Made by a program: the position numbers and the translations under genes. A model generated the notes under the pieces. The model was not told where the DNA came from and did no database searches. It was given only the letters and a program-made list of their open reading frames with translations. This document shows positions 12,671 to 25,914 of a DNA stretch of 64,000 nucleotides, in pieces. This stretch comes from Taxillus chinensis (Eukaryota; Streptophyta; Magnoliopsida; Santalales; Loranthaceae). The stretch lies in NCBI GenBank assembly GCA_023512835.1, contig CM042086.1, positions 19,971,029 through 20,035,028 of the forward strand, written 5' to 3'. Positions within the stretch are counted from its first letter, which is position 1; the number at the start of each line of letters is the position of its first letter.

Positions 12671-15600
12671 TTGTTATTCTTCCACCCAGCAAGCCGCAAG
12701 CCAACCCTAGAGGTTGTGTAACCAGACGAGTGAGTGCGGAGGAAATAGAAAGCTGCAGTTTTTTTTTTTTTTTTTTTTAAGTTTTGTTTTTTAAATTTTT
12801 TTAAAACCTGAAACATGTTCCACATGTGTCATTGGAGGGGACATGTCCCTTGTGGAGTGTCAAATGAGTGTTGAAGGCACGTGGGACCTCCAAAAAATAA
12901 TCGAAGCAGTTTTGAAGTGCCCGAACACATCAGAGGGGTGTTGGTATCCGAGGAGTGTCTGGCACTGGTATGTAGGGCTATTTGAAGTGCCCATGCTTCA
13001 CAGATGATTTGGCAGTTGAATTATTTTTTTCCAAGTAAATGGTGAACTTACTATGCTGATTTTTTTAATTATTTTTTTAGTTTCCTTTCTTGGCTAATTT
13101 CGTTTATTGTTTTATGCACTGCTAATTGATTTGAATTATGCTTTGTTTGCTAGTGTTGTTGCTTTTGGAAATATACATAATTATTGCTAAAGTTCTTGAG
13201 AGTGTGCCTATAATTATCATAATATATTTTTATTAACTTGATTTGCAGGTCCTCTATATGGATTCTCTCAAACTTTTCCTATCCCTATATGGACATAAGC
13301 TGCCTGCACTATGTATGGATATATCCTCTGATGGAGATTTGATTGTTACTGGCTCCTTGGACAAAAATTTGAAGATATGGGGTTTGGATTTTGGTGATTG
13401 CCACAAATCCATTTTTGCTCACGCTGATAGGTGATTCATTTTAAATACTAAAGTTCTACTCTGTTTTTTTAACCCAATTCTGATAATCTATTTCCATTGT
13501 AGTGTTAAGGCGGTGAAATTTGTGCGCAATACCCACTACATGTTTAGTGTTGGGAATGACCGCCTCGTAAAGTACTGGGATGCTGATAAGTTTGAGTTGC
13601 TTTTGACTCTTGAGGGGCATCATGGACCAGTTTCATGTCTGGCAGTCAGTAGTCGTGGTAATTTTATTGTCACAGGATCTGATGATAGGTCAATACGCCG
13701 TTGGATTCGTACTGAAGAGCCATTTTTCATTGAGGTATTGCATTCTCATCTTAACAATTGTCTACTCCCACGCCATTTCATCAATAGTATTATTTGAACC
13801 AATTTTCATGCATTGTGGTTGGATTGGTGGTTAGGGTCTCATGTGTTGCCAAATTGCAGGAAGAAAAGGAAAAAAGGCTGGAAGAAAAGTTTGAATCCGA
13901 CCTTGACAATGCATTTGAAAACAATTATGCTCCTAAAGAAGAAGTTCCGGAGGATGGGGCTGTTGCGTTAGCAGGGAGGAAAACTCAGGAAACTCTCACA
14001 GCAACTGACACAATTATTGATGCATTGGACATAGCGGAGGCAGAATTAACAAAGATTGCTGAACATATGGTACTTATGCATTCATAGTGCAGTTTCACTT
14101 TAATCCGATGCCTCTATGGTTTTAATTTCTAATTTACCCACAGAGGAAGTATGGTGAAATGCCATCAAGTGTGACTGATGTGAAAACATGGTATCTGGAA
14201 ACCAATGACCAGAATCATGTAAGGCCCAAGAGATAAACAAGATAACATTTGTACCTTTCATTTTAATTGTTGTTAATTATAATTAAAATTAATGCTAACA
14301 TAATTTGTGGTTTCTCCTGAATCATCCCAGCTAGCCTCCTAAATAGAACAAATTTTAGTTCCAATATTAATTTCCTTGCATTAAGTTCATCATTCTATGT
14401 GGCTTGTTTCATGGTACATACCAGCAAGTTAGAAGAGAAAACCTCTCTAACTCCTAAAAATGATTCTCTGATGGCTGCTCCTCTTTCCCAGGTTTCCCAT
14501 AGTATTCTATTATTTGGCCTGTATTCCAACGAGAGCAAGATCCTAAATATATTAAATATATTGAATGTGTTGTTTTTGTAGAGGGATATCTCTGATAACA
14601 TCCCTTTAATTATTACAATTTACAAAACAAAGGGTTGTATGTTTCTATGCTAATGTTATGACAATGGCACCAATCCATATAAAAGTTTGGTTGTTCATTT
14701 GGTAATGCTTTGATTTGAAAAGAATGGAATTACATGGCAATCTTACTAGTAATTTTAAGAAATGGAAGAGATTTTACTTGGCACTGCTGATGTATACCTT
14801 TGGACTTTCCAGGAAGAGAAGACAAAAGGAAAAGTTGCTGCTTTTCAACCAAATATTTTTATGAATGGGCTTTCTCCATCTGAATATGTTCTTCGTGCAC
14901 TTTCAAATGTCCACACCAATAACCTTGAGCAAACATTGCTGGTACGTTGCCACTGCATTTTCCTGTTTTGTTGTTTTGAAACAAGAAAGAACTAACAAGC
15001 ATCTCCCATATAACACTGAATATCATTTTGAGCCCAGTGCCTAAAATGAGCTTAAGCAATATTTTGCAAGTCTACTACCTAGTTTCCATCCCCTTTCAAA
15101 ATTGAGGATTGAAATAGGGAAATAGTTGTCGAAGGCACACAAAAAGGTGCAAGGTGAAGCAAGGGGCACAGTTTGTGCCTCACCTTTAAAATTAAAATTT
15201 CCAACTTGGTTTTGTTATTTATTTTACAATCATCAGGATTTGTCCCCGCAGACCATCTTTTATGGCACTGTATTTATGATATAGAGTTGAAACTTGGCAC
15301 AGTTGAATTGAAACACACAATCCATGATACTTACCTCAGAATTAGTTGCCTTCTAAGCTTGTACCTTGTCTACTTTCAGAAGTGACTTGACCTTATTATG
15401 TTAATTATTAAGCAGAAACACGAAGCAATTTTCTTTATTGCACTGTGTTGTGAGTTCCCTTTTCAATTGTGTTTCCATTTCAAAAATTGAGGTTTTGAAG
15501 GTTCATTTATAGACTGGAATTTATTTTCTTTCCTTTTCTCTTTTTGCTTTTGGCAGGCTTTACCATTCTCTGATGCATTAAAACTCATGGCTTACTTGAA

Positions 15601-18090
15601 AGATTGGACTTGCATTCCTGATAAGGTTAGCTTATGTATATATTCATTAATATGTTTTGCACGTATTTGATAGGAAAATTAGCCTCTTCAATTAAACGAA
15701 CTACTATTATGCTCACAGATTTTCTTATATATGCTCTTTTAGGGGTTTTTTACTTTTATTTTGGGTCAATTTATAATTTTTTCCTGTAAATTATTTCTTG
15801 TATAATTTCAAGATAAGAATTACAAAAAATTAAAATATCCTGGATCAGTTTTGCTTTCTCCATGTGGATAATCATGCATGAACATACTATTTTTCCATGC
15901 CTTCATACTTTTGTGTGTCTGCACATTGCATACATGCCCTCAAGAACTTGGGAATGTTTTGAGATGAAAGAGTTGGTTATTTTATTTCCTTTCACATTGG
16001 TGTAACAAGGTATCACATACGTGTAGCACTTAATGGCATATGCGCAATTTATTTATACATGTAGAACTCATTTTGCTAATTTTTTAAGTATATATTTTTG
16101 TTTTTGATCCACAAGAGAAGCAATGCATTTACATTTACTACAAACTTTGATAAAAAGATTTGGGGAAAGAAACGAGAGTTATACAATTTTCATTGATGTG
16201 GAAAAAACTTACGATATAATTCCTGGAGACGTTATGGTGTTGGAGAAGAAAGAGGGTTCCTCTAAAACATATTATGATCACACATTAATGTGAGAACATG
16301 TGGCGGTGTCAGTGATAGTTTATTCATTATCATAGAATTACAAAAAGGATCAACTTAAGTCCTTTTCTTTTTAATGGTTTTGATTTATTTTTTATCTAGA
16401 AAAATCAATGCTGGTCAATTTGTTAACCAATTAATTGACTAATCATACTTTTTCTAAAATACAATCTTAGGACCGATTACGCCAAGGACATTTTTTAAAT
16501 GCTACATACAATTATCTTGTCTTCTGAATACAATGTTAGGACAACATGGGTCAATTCATATTTTTCCTCCGATTAGAACTCGTGTAGTTGTATTTCTGTT
16601 TGATAACTTGACTCTCTACAGATTGAGCTAGCTTGCAGGGTTTCTACAGTGTTATTGCAGTTTCATCACAATCAGTTAATCAGTACTTTAGCTGCTCGGC
16701 CTGTCCTGATTGTTCTTAAGGACATTCTTCGTTCAAAAGTTAAGGTAATGATAGGGAGCTGTTTGGCTATTGTGGAATGGCAAAACTTTGCTGATTTTCT
16801 CTTTAGTAAAGTCATACATTCCAACTACTTCAGTCAAGAATATCTATTCTTGAAGACCATATGAAAGAATTGTTAAGGGAAAAGGGAAAGATGAAGGGTT
16901 TTCACCCTCTCGACCAACCCTTTCTTCACCTTTGATTTCAGGAAACCCCAAAATCCCTACAATTACAAGTGATTCCTGCCAATATCAAACTACCGGTAAA
17001 GTTCACTTCTGTATCCTACAAATTTGGAAATTGCAGAATTCCAAATAAGTACTTCTGAAAATCAAAGTGGTGATCTTCACCAACCATACAAAGGTCTTAG
17101 CAAAAACAAGATCAGTCTAATGATAGACTTCCTTAAAGATAAGGCAAAAACATCGTTACAAGTGTCTTAGCAAAAAGAAGCAAAGGTCTTTTGACTAATG
17201 CTCATGGTTCTTCAACCTTCCCTAAATACAAGGCTTTATCACCTGAAATATTTTTACCATATGGCAAAATATTTTCTGCTTGTTTTCTTCCCGTTAGAAC
17301 ATAATATTTTAAAGAGGTATACAATATATTGGTTTATGCAGTTCTCATTGTAGTGTAGTTTAGTGCTATAGGTTTATTAGAAAAATGCAGTTATATTTTG
17401 TGCTGCATCAATGACCTCTATCCAATTTCAGAATCTAATGTATGTGGATTTTCGTAATGACAATTGTTTTTTTAAAAAATTGTTTGGATTGATTGGCTAT
17501 CTTGAACTTTACCCCAAATTGTGCTTTTCCTTGTGGTTTGAAAGAAAAATGGCTCAGCGATGTACATTTGCCCCTATAAATAAGGGGTAATGGATGACAA
17601 ACTTTGCCCAAATTTGTGTCAAGTCTCAGATTTCTATGGTTTACACAAACTGACAGAATCCACATTTGGCCACATTCTGTTTTTCCTCTACAAAAGAGCA
17701 CACTGTAGTGTATTCATAATGACTGCACACCTGCTGTAATTTAAAGAATCACATTCTGTTTTGAAACTTGCAGGAATGCAAAGATACTATTGGTTTCAAC
17801 CTGGCTGCGATGGATCATATGAAGGTGTGTATACTTGCCCATGTGGTCTTGTGTTCGTTATAGTTACCCATTTTGTTACAGAAAGCTTGAAGTCATGCCT
17901 CTGCTGTTTGATATTTCTATAGCAATTGCTGGCTATGAAGTCAGATGCTCCCTTTGAAGATGCAAAAGCAAAGCTGCAGGAAATCCGTTCAAGACTTTCA
18001 AAGCGTGTTGGGGCGCCGGGTGCAAATGAAGAAACGCCTAGGAAGAAGAAGAAACAGAAGAAATCTAGTGATACACATGCCTGGATTTAA
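7928..18090 (+). CDS. WDR3: WDR3 / UTP12 (DIP2) U3 snoRNP WD40 protein, 13 coding exons
   Basis: Predicted nucleolar component of the small-subunit processome (UTP-B subcomplex), which processes pre-18S rRNA. Coding exons by GT-AG signals: 7928-8158, 8969-9184, 9318-10445, 10968-11090, 13249-13430, 13503-13734, 13860-14069, 14144-14218, 14813-14941, 15557-15625, 16622-16744, 17774-17824, 17923-18090. They join in frame to about 978 residues, close to the usual 940-960. Exons 1-6 encode two sets of WD40 repeats with many GH...W/IWD cores ([24 protein letters not shown]). Exon 7 is charged and coiled-coil-like. Exons 9-12 hold the Utp12 domain ([31 protein letters not shown]). The C-terminus is a lysine-rich tail. 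Only intron 5 is phase 2; the others are phase 0. The start [17 protein letters not shown] matches the family N-terminus. Introns 4 and 10-11 are long and carry repeats. Exon borders are inferred, not tested by transcripts. Confidence 0.93.
8385..8735. mobile_element. MITE-like insert in WDR3 intron 1
   Basis: AT-rich arms containing TATAGCTAAATTTTAGCTATAG-type palindromes and ending near GAGGATGCTC flank a GC-rich core at 8505-8575. The arms resemble those of the GC-core elements at 46936 and 50861 (TATTGGAGTATTATTAGCTAA, GATGCTC end). No target duplication could be defined. Confidence 0.4.
10575..10632. repeat. T26-G32 homopolymer junction in WDR3 intron 3
   Basis: A run of 26 T (10575-10600) is followed directly by 32 G (10601-10632), about 130 bases after the exon 3 donor. 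It is either a true homopolymer pair or an assembly artefact. Confidence 0.8.
12635..12778. repeat. CT microsatellite and poly-T in WDR3 intron 4
   Basis: A CT tract runs from about 12635 to 12670 with one interruption, and a T run lies at about 12760-12778. The 2.2-kb intron otherwise shows no recognisable coding sequence. Confidence 0.8.
16117..16394 (+). pseudogene. LINE (non-LTR) reverse-transcriptase remnant in WDR3 intron 10
   Basis: In the sense direction the sequence translates as [15 protein letters not shown], then [18 protein letters not shown], matching the plant LINE pattern EAIHLLR...F.D.EKAYD.VPR. After a stop and frame change it continues TCGG.SDSLF and QKGSTLSPFLF, matching the downstream VRT.GG.S..FP...GLHQGS.LSP.LF block. 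The first catalytic aspartate motif is visible. The fragment is short, has stops and frame breaks, and lies entirely within the intron between exons 10 and 11, so it is not part of WDR3. Confidence 0.7.
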
Positions 18091-19304
18091 TTTGTAGCTT
18101 CCTTCAAACTGGAACACGCCAATGATTCCTGAGATATGCTATTTGACAATCCCTGCCAAATTGATAGTGGGAGAGGAGCATTTTCTCGATTCTAGACAGT
18201 CAGAGCCACTTCTAGTACCTTGCGAGATAGCGGACTGAAGCTCTGCCTGAGCAATTGACACTCAAGAGGAGAGACATATTTACACTCGAGCGATGTGCTC
18301 CTTCAGCTGTCCATTTGCCAGAAAGTTTTGGGTAGATCCAATTAGGTACATAGGCAGGTTCACATGTCAACGAATGTATTAAATATTCTCTTCGTTTCTC
18401 TTAAATTTATCCTGCTGTATAGTTTTAATTTCAGTACGAGGAAAAAAAAAGGCTTGACGATGCATAATTAATCAATTTAATTATGTACGAGGGTTTAAAT
18501 TTTGAACTATTCGATTAAACCTTTAAGCAGTCAAATTATGGGAAGTATGTCCCAGCATGAGGACAAATGTTAAACATAATTAAAACAAAAATGTTGTGTA
18601 ATGGTTTTTAAAATTTTTAATTCATAAAATTTTTAAAATATATGAAAAATGTAATAAACAAATTTGTATTCTTAAAAAATGGTTTTCATTCGTTTAGAAT
18701 GCTAAAATATTTGTCAAAATCTCATCCAGTAGCCATGAAATATTGAAATTCGTGGGTTAGTAAATTAAGAGATCTTGAAAATTATATTATTTTTATTTTT
18801 TTTAAATTATATATCAAAATAATATATTTTTGATATAAAAAAACACCAAAATACATCATTTTAATTTATCTAATTGCATAGGGATCCTGATTCGCAGCTA
18901 AGAGCACTGTGGTCTGTGGGGCTTATTAACTGTATGTTGATATTTGAATTACTGGTGTTCACTTTTTATTAAGATTGAAAGTCTAATTAATTTTGGTAAA
19001 TGGTTATCATATAATTTTCTGTTTTACGTATACAGGGGGGAAGAAGCAAGAGTTCCAACTTCCAACCAAGAGAAATGAGAACACCTATGAGAACAGAAAC
19101 CAAAAAAGAGAGGCCCCTAAATTGCTTATTACATGCATAAAATATCAATCGCATTCATCCATCCTCCTTCCTTCCTGGTGCTTCCAAGAATCTTAATGGA
19201 TGCTTCCACGATTTGCATTTGGCAGTTCAAATCGAGCCACCTTAAAATCGAATACAGGTGAGGTGAGGTGAGGCGAGGTGAGTTCAGTTCAGTTCAAATC
19301 AACT
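18091..19304. other. WDR3 3' region and intergenic
   Basis: The first about 300 bases are probably WDR3 3' UTR. After that the sequence is AT-rich with no gene. Just upstream of the PPR gene, 19257-19285 contains a short run of GGTGA/GGCGA repeats followed by GTTCAGTTCAGTTCA. Confidence 0.45.
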
Positions 19305-21468
19305 ATGTTTATGTTGATGTTGTATAGAAGAAGCACGGCAGCACCTAATCCTATAAGTCAGGCCACCGCCTACCACTTATTCAGAAACCCCAAAACCCCA
19401 ATCGCCGCGCGTTGGCAGCACCAGCACCAGCACCAGCAGGGGTTGTTCTAGCGGCGACGGCCACGACGAGTCCGAGAACGAGTGGGAGAAGCTCCTCAAA
19501 CCCTACGACCTCTCCCAGGTTCGAAAATCCATCAACCGAATCACCCCGGTTCAGCTCTTCAAGCTGCTTCAGCTCCCGCTAGACGTCCCCACCTCTACCG
19601 CGCTATTCGAGTGGGCCGGGAAGCAGGGCGGCGGTTATGCCCATACCTTTGACGTCTACTACGCCCTCATCGACAAGCTCGGCGCCGCCTCCGATTTCCA
19701 GGCGGTCGATAGGCTCCTGCTGCGGATGAAGGATGAAGGGGTGGTTTTTAGGGAGTCCCTCTTCATCCTGGTGATGAGACATTATGGGAGAGCCGGTTTT
19801 CCCGGCCAGGCAACCCGGTTGCTGTTGGATATGGGGGTTGTTTATCGCTGTCGCCCTAGTTTCGCGTCGTACAACGTTGTGCTGGATATACTGGTGTCCG
19901 GGCAGTGCCCCGAAGTCGCTGCCAACGTATTCTATGAGATGTTGAAGAAAGGGGTTTCGCCCACCGTGTTCACATTCGGCATTGTGATGAAAGCGCTTTG
20001 CTCGGTGAACCAGGTGGACTCTGCTTGCTCTCTGCTTAGGGATATGGCGAGCCACGGGTGCGTCCCCGATTCCGTGGTTTACCAGACTTTAATTCACGCC
20101 CTTTCCAAGCTCAATCGAGTTGCCGAAGCGTTGAGACTTTTGGAGGAAATGTTTTTGATGGGTTGCACCCCCGATGTCGAAACCTTTAATGATGTTATCT
20201 GCAGCCTTTGCAAGCTGGGCCGAATTCACGAGGCCGCCAAATTGGTTGATCGAATGCTTCTGCGGGGTTTCATGCCTAATCTTGTGACTTATGGCCATTT
20301 GATGCATGGTTTGTGTCGCAAAGGACAGGTGGATGAAGCCAGGGCACTTCTGGACAAAGTGCCTAAGCCAGATCTCGTTCTTTACAATACCTTAATTAAT
20401 GGCTACGTGTTATGTGGGCGCCTGGATGAAGCCATTGCTGTTCTGCACGAGAGCATGTCAGATGCTGGGTGTGTCCCTGATGTTTACACGTACAATATAT
20501 TGATCAAAGGCTTTTGCAATAAGTGCTGTTTAGGTTCGGCCCGTGGTTTGCTGAATGAGATGATGATTAAGGGCTGTGAGCCTAATGTGATTACTTACAC
20601 AATCTTGATTGATGGGTTTGGCAAGCAAGGCCGACTAGAGGATGTGGGCAATGTTTTGAGTGAGATGTCAAACGGGGGCTTAAGTTTGAATACAGTGGGA
20701 TATAATTGCCTTATATGTGCCTTGTGCAAAGATGGAAGGGTCCATAGTGCTCTGGATTTGTTATATGACATGTCAACCAAAGGTCATAGGCCCGATATAT
20801 GCACATTTAATTCTCTAATATATGGGTTGTGTTGCGTTGATAAGATGGAAGATGCACTGCGATTATACCGGGATATGTTATTGGAAGGTGTTATTGCCAA
20901 CACTGTTACTTACAACACCTTGATTAATGCTTTTTTGAGAAGGGGTGCAATCCAGGATGCAATTAAGCTTGTGAATGATATGATGTTCAAGGGGTGCCCT
21001 CTTGACGAGATCACTTACAATGGTCTGATGAGAGCACTTTGCAAGAGTGGCGATGTGGATAAAGGGCTAGGGCTGTTTGAAGAAATGATGAGGAAAGGAC
21101 ATAATATTAGCACTATTTCATGCAATATTTTAATCGATGGCTTCTGTAGGTCTGGTAGGGTACAAGATGCTCTCCAGTTCTTAAGGGACAGCGTCCATCG
21201 TGGTTTAACACCTGATATAGTCACCTATAATTCCTTGATAAATGGTTTTCTAAGGATTGGACGTGTTCAAGATGCCATGAACCTTTTTGACAAGTTACGG
21301 GTTCAAGGGATTTGCCCCGATACTATCACTTACAATACATTGATTAGTTGGTATTGCAAATACGGCATGTTTGATAATGCCTGCTCTATTTTAATAAATG
21401 GTTTGGATCATGGGTTTGTACCTACTGACAGAACATGGCATATGTTAGTCCAGAATGTGTTTAGATAG
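19305..21468 (+). CDS. P-class PPR protein, MTL1 (At5g64320)-like; N-terminal frameshift
   Basis: Predicted organellar RNA-binding protein with about 15 tandem 35-residue P-type PPR motifs (repeats of VTYNTLINGF, YNVLIxGLCK and G..PD type) and no E or DYW domain. Sequence along the whole length resembles what I recall of Arabidopsis MTL1, needed for mitochondrial nad7 translation and splicing; this orthology is from memory. The main frame is open from 19357 to 21468 (703 codons), but its first ATG is at 19726, inside the conserved region. Upstream residues of the same frame (NEWEKLLKPYDLSQVRKSI) look genuine. The likely start is one of the ATGs at 19305, 19311 or 19317, giving a basic, transit-peptide-like MLYRRSTAAPNP. 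That frame ends at a TAG at 19449-19451. A one-base shift within 19357-19451 would join them to about 720 residues. Confidence 0.82.
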
Positions 21469-22617
21469 GTACCAAGGGGAGGTGGGGCAACTTTCCTGCT
21501 TGAAGGACGGGTTTCACTCTCACTATTGTATTTTGAATGACTTACTTTTAGCTTGCAGTTATGTCTCTTATTGAGGCTCCAAATGAAGCTGTTGAACTTA
21601 AAGTGAAAGGAATCTGTTGAGTCTCATCAATTCTGACACCCACCTCTTAATGACATAATAGTTTCCTCATTGACCTACGGGGAAAATTGTCACGGACCCT
21701 TGGCATGATTCTGAGCTAGGTATGCAGCTGTCAGCTTGAGCCGAAGCCTCTCCAGGTAGGGCGTGTCCTCATAAGGGACACGCCTCTGGAGCCTTAGTAG
21801 TGTTAGTGGACGCCAGCTCAATCCCATAGGATTTCCAGCGGAGCCTAGTACACGGCGCCCCAATAAGACACTAGGCTTTTCATCCCCACAAATAGGCTTT
21901 TCACCGGGAGCATTCCCCGGAGTATGGGTGCTCTTTGCATTTGTCGGTACCCAGTTACGTCCGTGGTGCTTCTTTTAGGCACGCAGCCTTGACTGTAAGT
22001 GCTGGATAAAAAAAACTTGCTATTAATGCCTCTAGTTTCCCCCTTGACTTACCTACGCTCCAGCCTAGGAAACTAAGCTAGAGTATAGAGAGTTTATGCT
22101 CAAATATGCCTGTTTTGTTCATTGATGGATTTGGCCAATTTTCTTCACTCTCTCTCTCTCTATATTTATATATATATTTATGTAGATGGCTGATAAACAG
22201 AAAAGTAAAACAGCTCTCTCAAAGAGAGCAACTTTTTTCATGTTATTAGACCTCATTTAATCAAATCTGAGGGCTATAATTAAACTATCATCAATCCAAA
22301 ATACTCTTATTAATAAATCCCTAATTTTTCCCTCTCCTCCATCAACTCAATGCAGCTGATGCTGCTTCCCTTCCCCTTTCCTTGCCCCTTGTTGCAGCCT
22401 AGATCGTAGTTATCAGCACCTTTGCCCCCGTCATCATTCCCTCCTCTGTTTGTAATGAAATTATAATAGCTTTGATCAAGACATCTATTAATTGGTGCTA
22501 GAATTTTGATTCCCGAATTTCTAGTACTTCAATTCACTGCTAATCAGTTACCCTACCCAAACCATATATAATTTGAATAATGCCAGTTACTTCAAAGCGA
22601 AGAGCATTGTATTGTAG
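21469..22617. other. intergenic with LTR-like sequence
   Basis: No gene. At about 21690-22015 a GC-richer block begins TGTCACGGACCCTTGG, a start typical of plant LTRs, and contains a short palindrome (GGCGTGTCC...GGGACACGCC). I could not find a matching CGTGACA-type end or target duplication, so it may be a truncated LTR. A CT/TA microsatellite lies at about 22148-22180. Confidence 0.4.
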
Positions 22618-23187
22618 GAAGCATGGTTGGATATGGCCTTGCTTCCGGCGGATCTGGTGCTTTCTTCTGGAGCTCACTGGCAAGAGTCATTTCATCGTGG
22701 GTATTCTCTCCATTCATAGGCGCTATGGTTTCCTTCATCGTCTACAAGTTCATCCCAAGGGTATGTCCCCATTCTCCACTACTTCAGACCACAGGCTCAT
22801 ATCTTTTACATTTGCATCAACCTATACCATTTCCTAGCATGCATAAATCCTTGCAAGCTCCACTTTTTCCAGTTTGTGTATAGTGGTACGAATCCAGGAC
22901 AAGCTGCTTCTGCTGCTGCTGCACCAATGGCTGTCTTTGTGGGCGTGACTAGAATCTCCTTTGCAGCCTTCCCTCCAAGCGAAAGCCTTCCTCTCGCTCT
23001 CACCCAGGCTTTAGCCTTTGGTGCTGCTGATGCCTTCCTCGTATATAGAATCATTCAGAAACAGCTTGGCCACCTCCATGCCAAGTCCAGCTCATCACAA
23101 CCAGAGCATAGGGACGATTCCATCCACAGTAAAAACATTGGGTTCCTTTCTGATGTAGCAGGTCCAAAGGTCCATCCCATATTCTGA
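22618..23187 (+). pseudogene. fragment of PHT2;1-like plastid phosphate transporter, two exons
   Basis: Two blocks translate as part of the PHO4/PHT2 inorganic phosphate transporter family (plastid inner envelope). Block 1, 22618-22760, reads GSMVGYGLASGGSGAFFWSS and on to SPFIGAMVSFIVYKFIPR, with an acceptor before it (TTGTAG) and a donor after it (GTATGT). Block 2, 22873-23187, follows a TTTTCCAG acceptor and reads FVYSGTNPGQAASAAAAPMA, then QALAFGAADAFLVYRIIQKQ and SKNIGFLSDVAGPK before VHPIF and a stop. In the family the protein continues after DVAGPK into a second transmembrane half; here that half is absent, as are the N-terminal exons with the transit peptide. The protein would be about a quarter of full length. 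I read this as a truncated gene copy, though a run-on into sequence I missed cannot be excluded. Confidence 0.8.
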
Positions 23188-25914
23188 GTGTACATTCAAA
23201 GGGTGGACGATACAATGGATGTCTTAAACCTTATTCTCTTCAAAGCGATTTGTAGAACGATTACATTTGTTTCATACTGTGTAGTTTATTACTATAATGG
23301 CAAACCAGAAAGAAAATTAGTTTTTTTTAAAAAAAAGGTATAAATGAAAATTGAATGCCATTTGCAATTTCTATAGTATTATTTCCAAATAAATAAATAA
23401 ATGGAATCAAGACTGGTCTCCCATCTCAAACCCCTCCGCAATCTTGGCAATCAAAATTGGTACAAAGGCTTCAGCCTTGGGCATCTATGCAACCTGTCCC
23501 TAGATATATAAAAAATCCATTGCATAAGAAAGTAGGCACCATAGGTGTCTCATCCTCTTTCTCTTCAGCAGGTTGATTGAATTCAGATTGAAGAAAGGAA
23601 CTTTAGTATACAAACTGTACAAACACTAAAACAATGTTTTTTGAACACCCCCAAAAATACAGGCAGACACTTAACACCTTGCTGTCAAAGAGCCAGCAAC
23701 AATGTTCTTTGAATACCGTACTTGTATTTACTGCAGCTGTAGGTGATGGTAGGTATCATATTCCAAAACGTGCAGCAACTTCTCTACAGGCGTTGGAAAG
23801 GGTTTGTACTAGAGGGAGCGGGGAGCGTAAGGGAAGCAGCGTAAGGGAGAAAATTAGGAATTCGTTGATAAGAATATTTTCAGTTGATAATAATTTAATT
23901 ATAGTACTTAAATTTAATTCAAGGAACAGAAATTTTGCTTTTTTTTTTATTTATTAGCACTCTATATATGTATATATATTCCAAATTTATCCAAATATAT
24001 ATATAATTATATATATATATATATATTCAAAATTTATTTGCAGGATGTCGGACCTACGGTTTAGCTTTTGGAGTTCCAATTGTTTTCAACTGTAAACCCG
24101 TTAATATGAACATGAAAGTAAGCTCCCTAAATGATTTATATTTTTATTTTATTCACGTTTGAATATTATTGGCATATCCATTTCTAGTTTGTAAGATTAA
24201 AGTTACAGTCGAACATTTTCAATGTTTGGAACTTCAGGGTTGTTAGAAATTATGTCAAAATCTGAGTCATAGACTGTGGAGCGGGGAAAAAAATCATAGT
24301 TGATAGCTCCTTGCTGCCTTCTGTAGTGTACTCTCAAAACAAGTGCCACTTTGTATTTGAAGCTGGATCCTTGGTTCTGTGAGATTACCTTGACTTGACT
24401 CAATTGGGTTGTAACAATAAATAATAATCACTTAATCTGTCTCTGTAGCATTTCGTGGAAGGAAAAATCACTTCACATCTTTAATTGACCCGTTTTGCTT
24501 TAAAACAATTGTTTACCAAGTTCCTCTGTAAATTTTTACTGAAAAAGTGAATGGATATTCTAATTTGGGGTTATGATGTTCTCTATGATAAAGCTAAAGT
24601 ACACTTTGGATTTCGGTGGGCAAACTTGCTTGTTTTTTTTTTCTTGTTAAATAAAACTCTAATGCATGTTCTTATGTTATTTTTTATGTTGTGATGAAGG
24701 CATTTTCCCAAGGATGACCCCAACAAGACTCAAATTAATAGCGTTATTAGACTAGAAAGATGGCATGACTCATGTCAAAAAAAGTCAACAAGTTCGAATC
24801 AAGTAAATTATCTTTTTGCCTTTTATTTTAGTTTCTTTGATTTATCTACAGTAAAATTTTGAATTAATTAGAACCTTTTTTGTTTTAAAAAAGAATTTAT
24901 GCTATGATTTAATTTAGCTTTGCTCAAAATTTGGGTTCATTTCTTTACCCTTTTATGAAACTTAACATAAAGATAATTTTATGGTTTGCCAAAGAAGTGT
25001 CACAAGTCACAACGTTACATGTAGAGTCATAAATGAATCAAACGTTTATAAACAAGTTCGCGTTTGGCTTGGTAAAAGATCGTTTATATTCGTTTGTTAA
25101 GGAATAATGTCGTTCATAAACAATTCGCGAACACTATTATTATATTCATGTTGGTATACATTCACGAACAAGTGTTCACAAACAGTTTGTAAGTATCGTT
25201 TGTGTTCGTGAAAATTATTTATAAACGAAAAATTAACATATCAATTAATATATATAAAAGTTATTTTTATTAAATATAAATATTTTTTTATTAATATAAT
25301 TTAATAAGCATATATTTTTATATTATTATTAAATAAAAATATATATTTTTGATTTATTTAATTATTATTACTATTATTATAATAGTTCCGTGAATTATAT
25401 ATAGTAATTATTTAAATACATTAAATAAAGTTAGCATAACATATTTTTTTGAATAAGTTTGTGATATGAATTTTTTTTTATAAATTTTTTTTGCAATTGT
25501 ATTTATAAAGGTTCGTCAACAAGTTTATAAATACATATTTATAAACATTTGTGAATAATATAATAACATTCATAAATAATTCATAAATATCATAATTTAA
25601 AATTCGTATTCATTTGATTTGTTAATAAATAATAATAAATACACATGAATATACTACTCTTTCCTGCACTGTCACTATTGAAATTCTTTATACGCTGACC
25701 TGTGTTATTGTTTGCATTTGGTATTCTCAAAGAGTGACGGAGGAGATCCAAGGCCTGTGGTGTCGTCGACCAAATAGTCCAAGAGACAAAGAAATGGGTA
25801 CATTAGTAATTTACGAAAACAAAAAGCCCTCTATTCTATACCAAAAATAAATAAATAAATAAATAAATATATTTCAGATGCATCATCATAAAGACATAAA
25901 CCCTCCCTCTTCAT

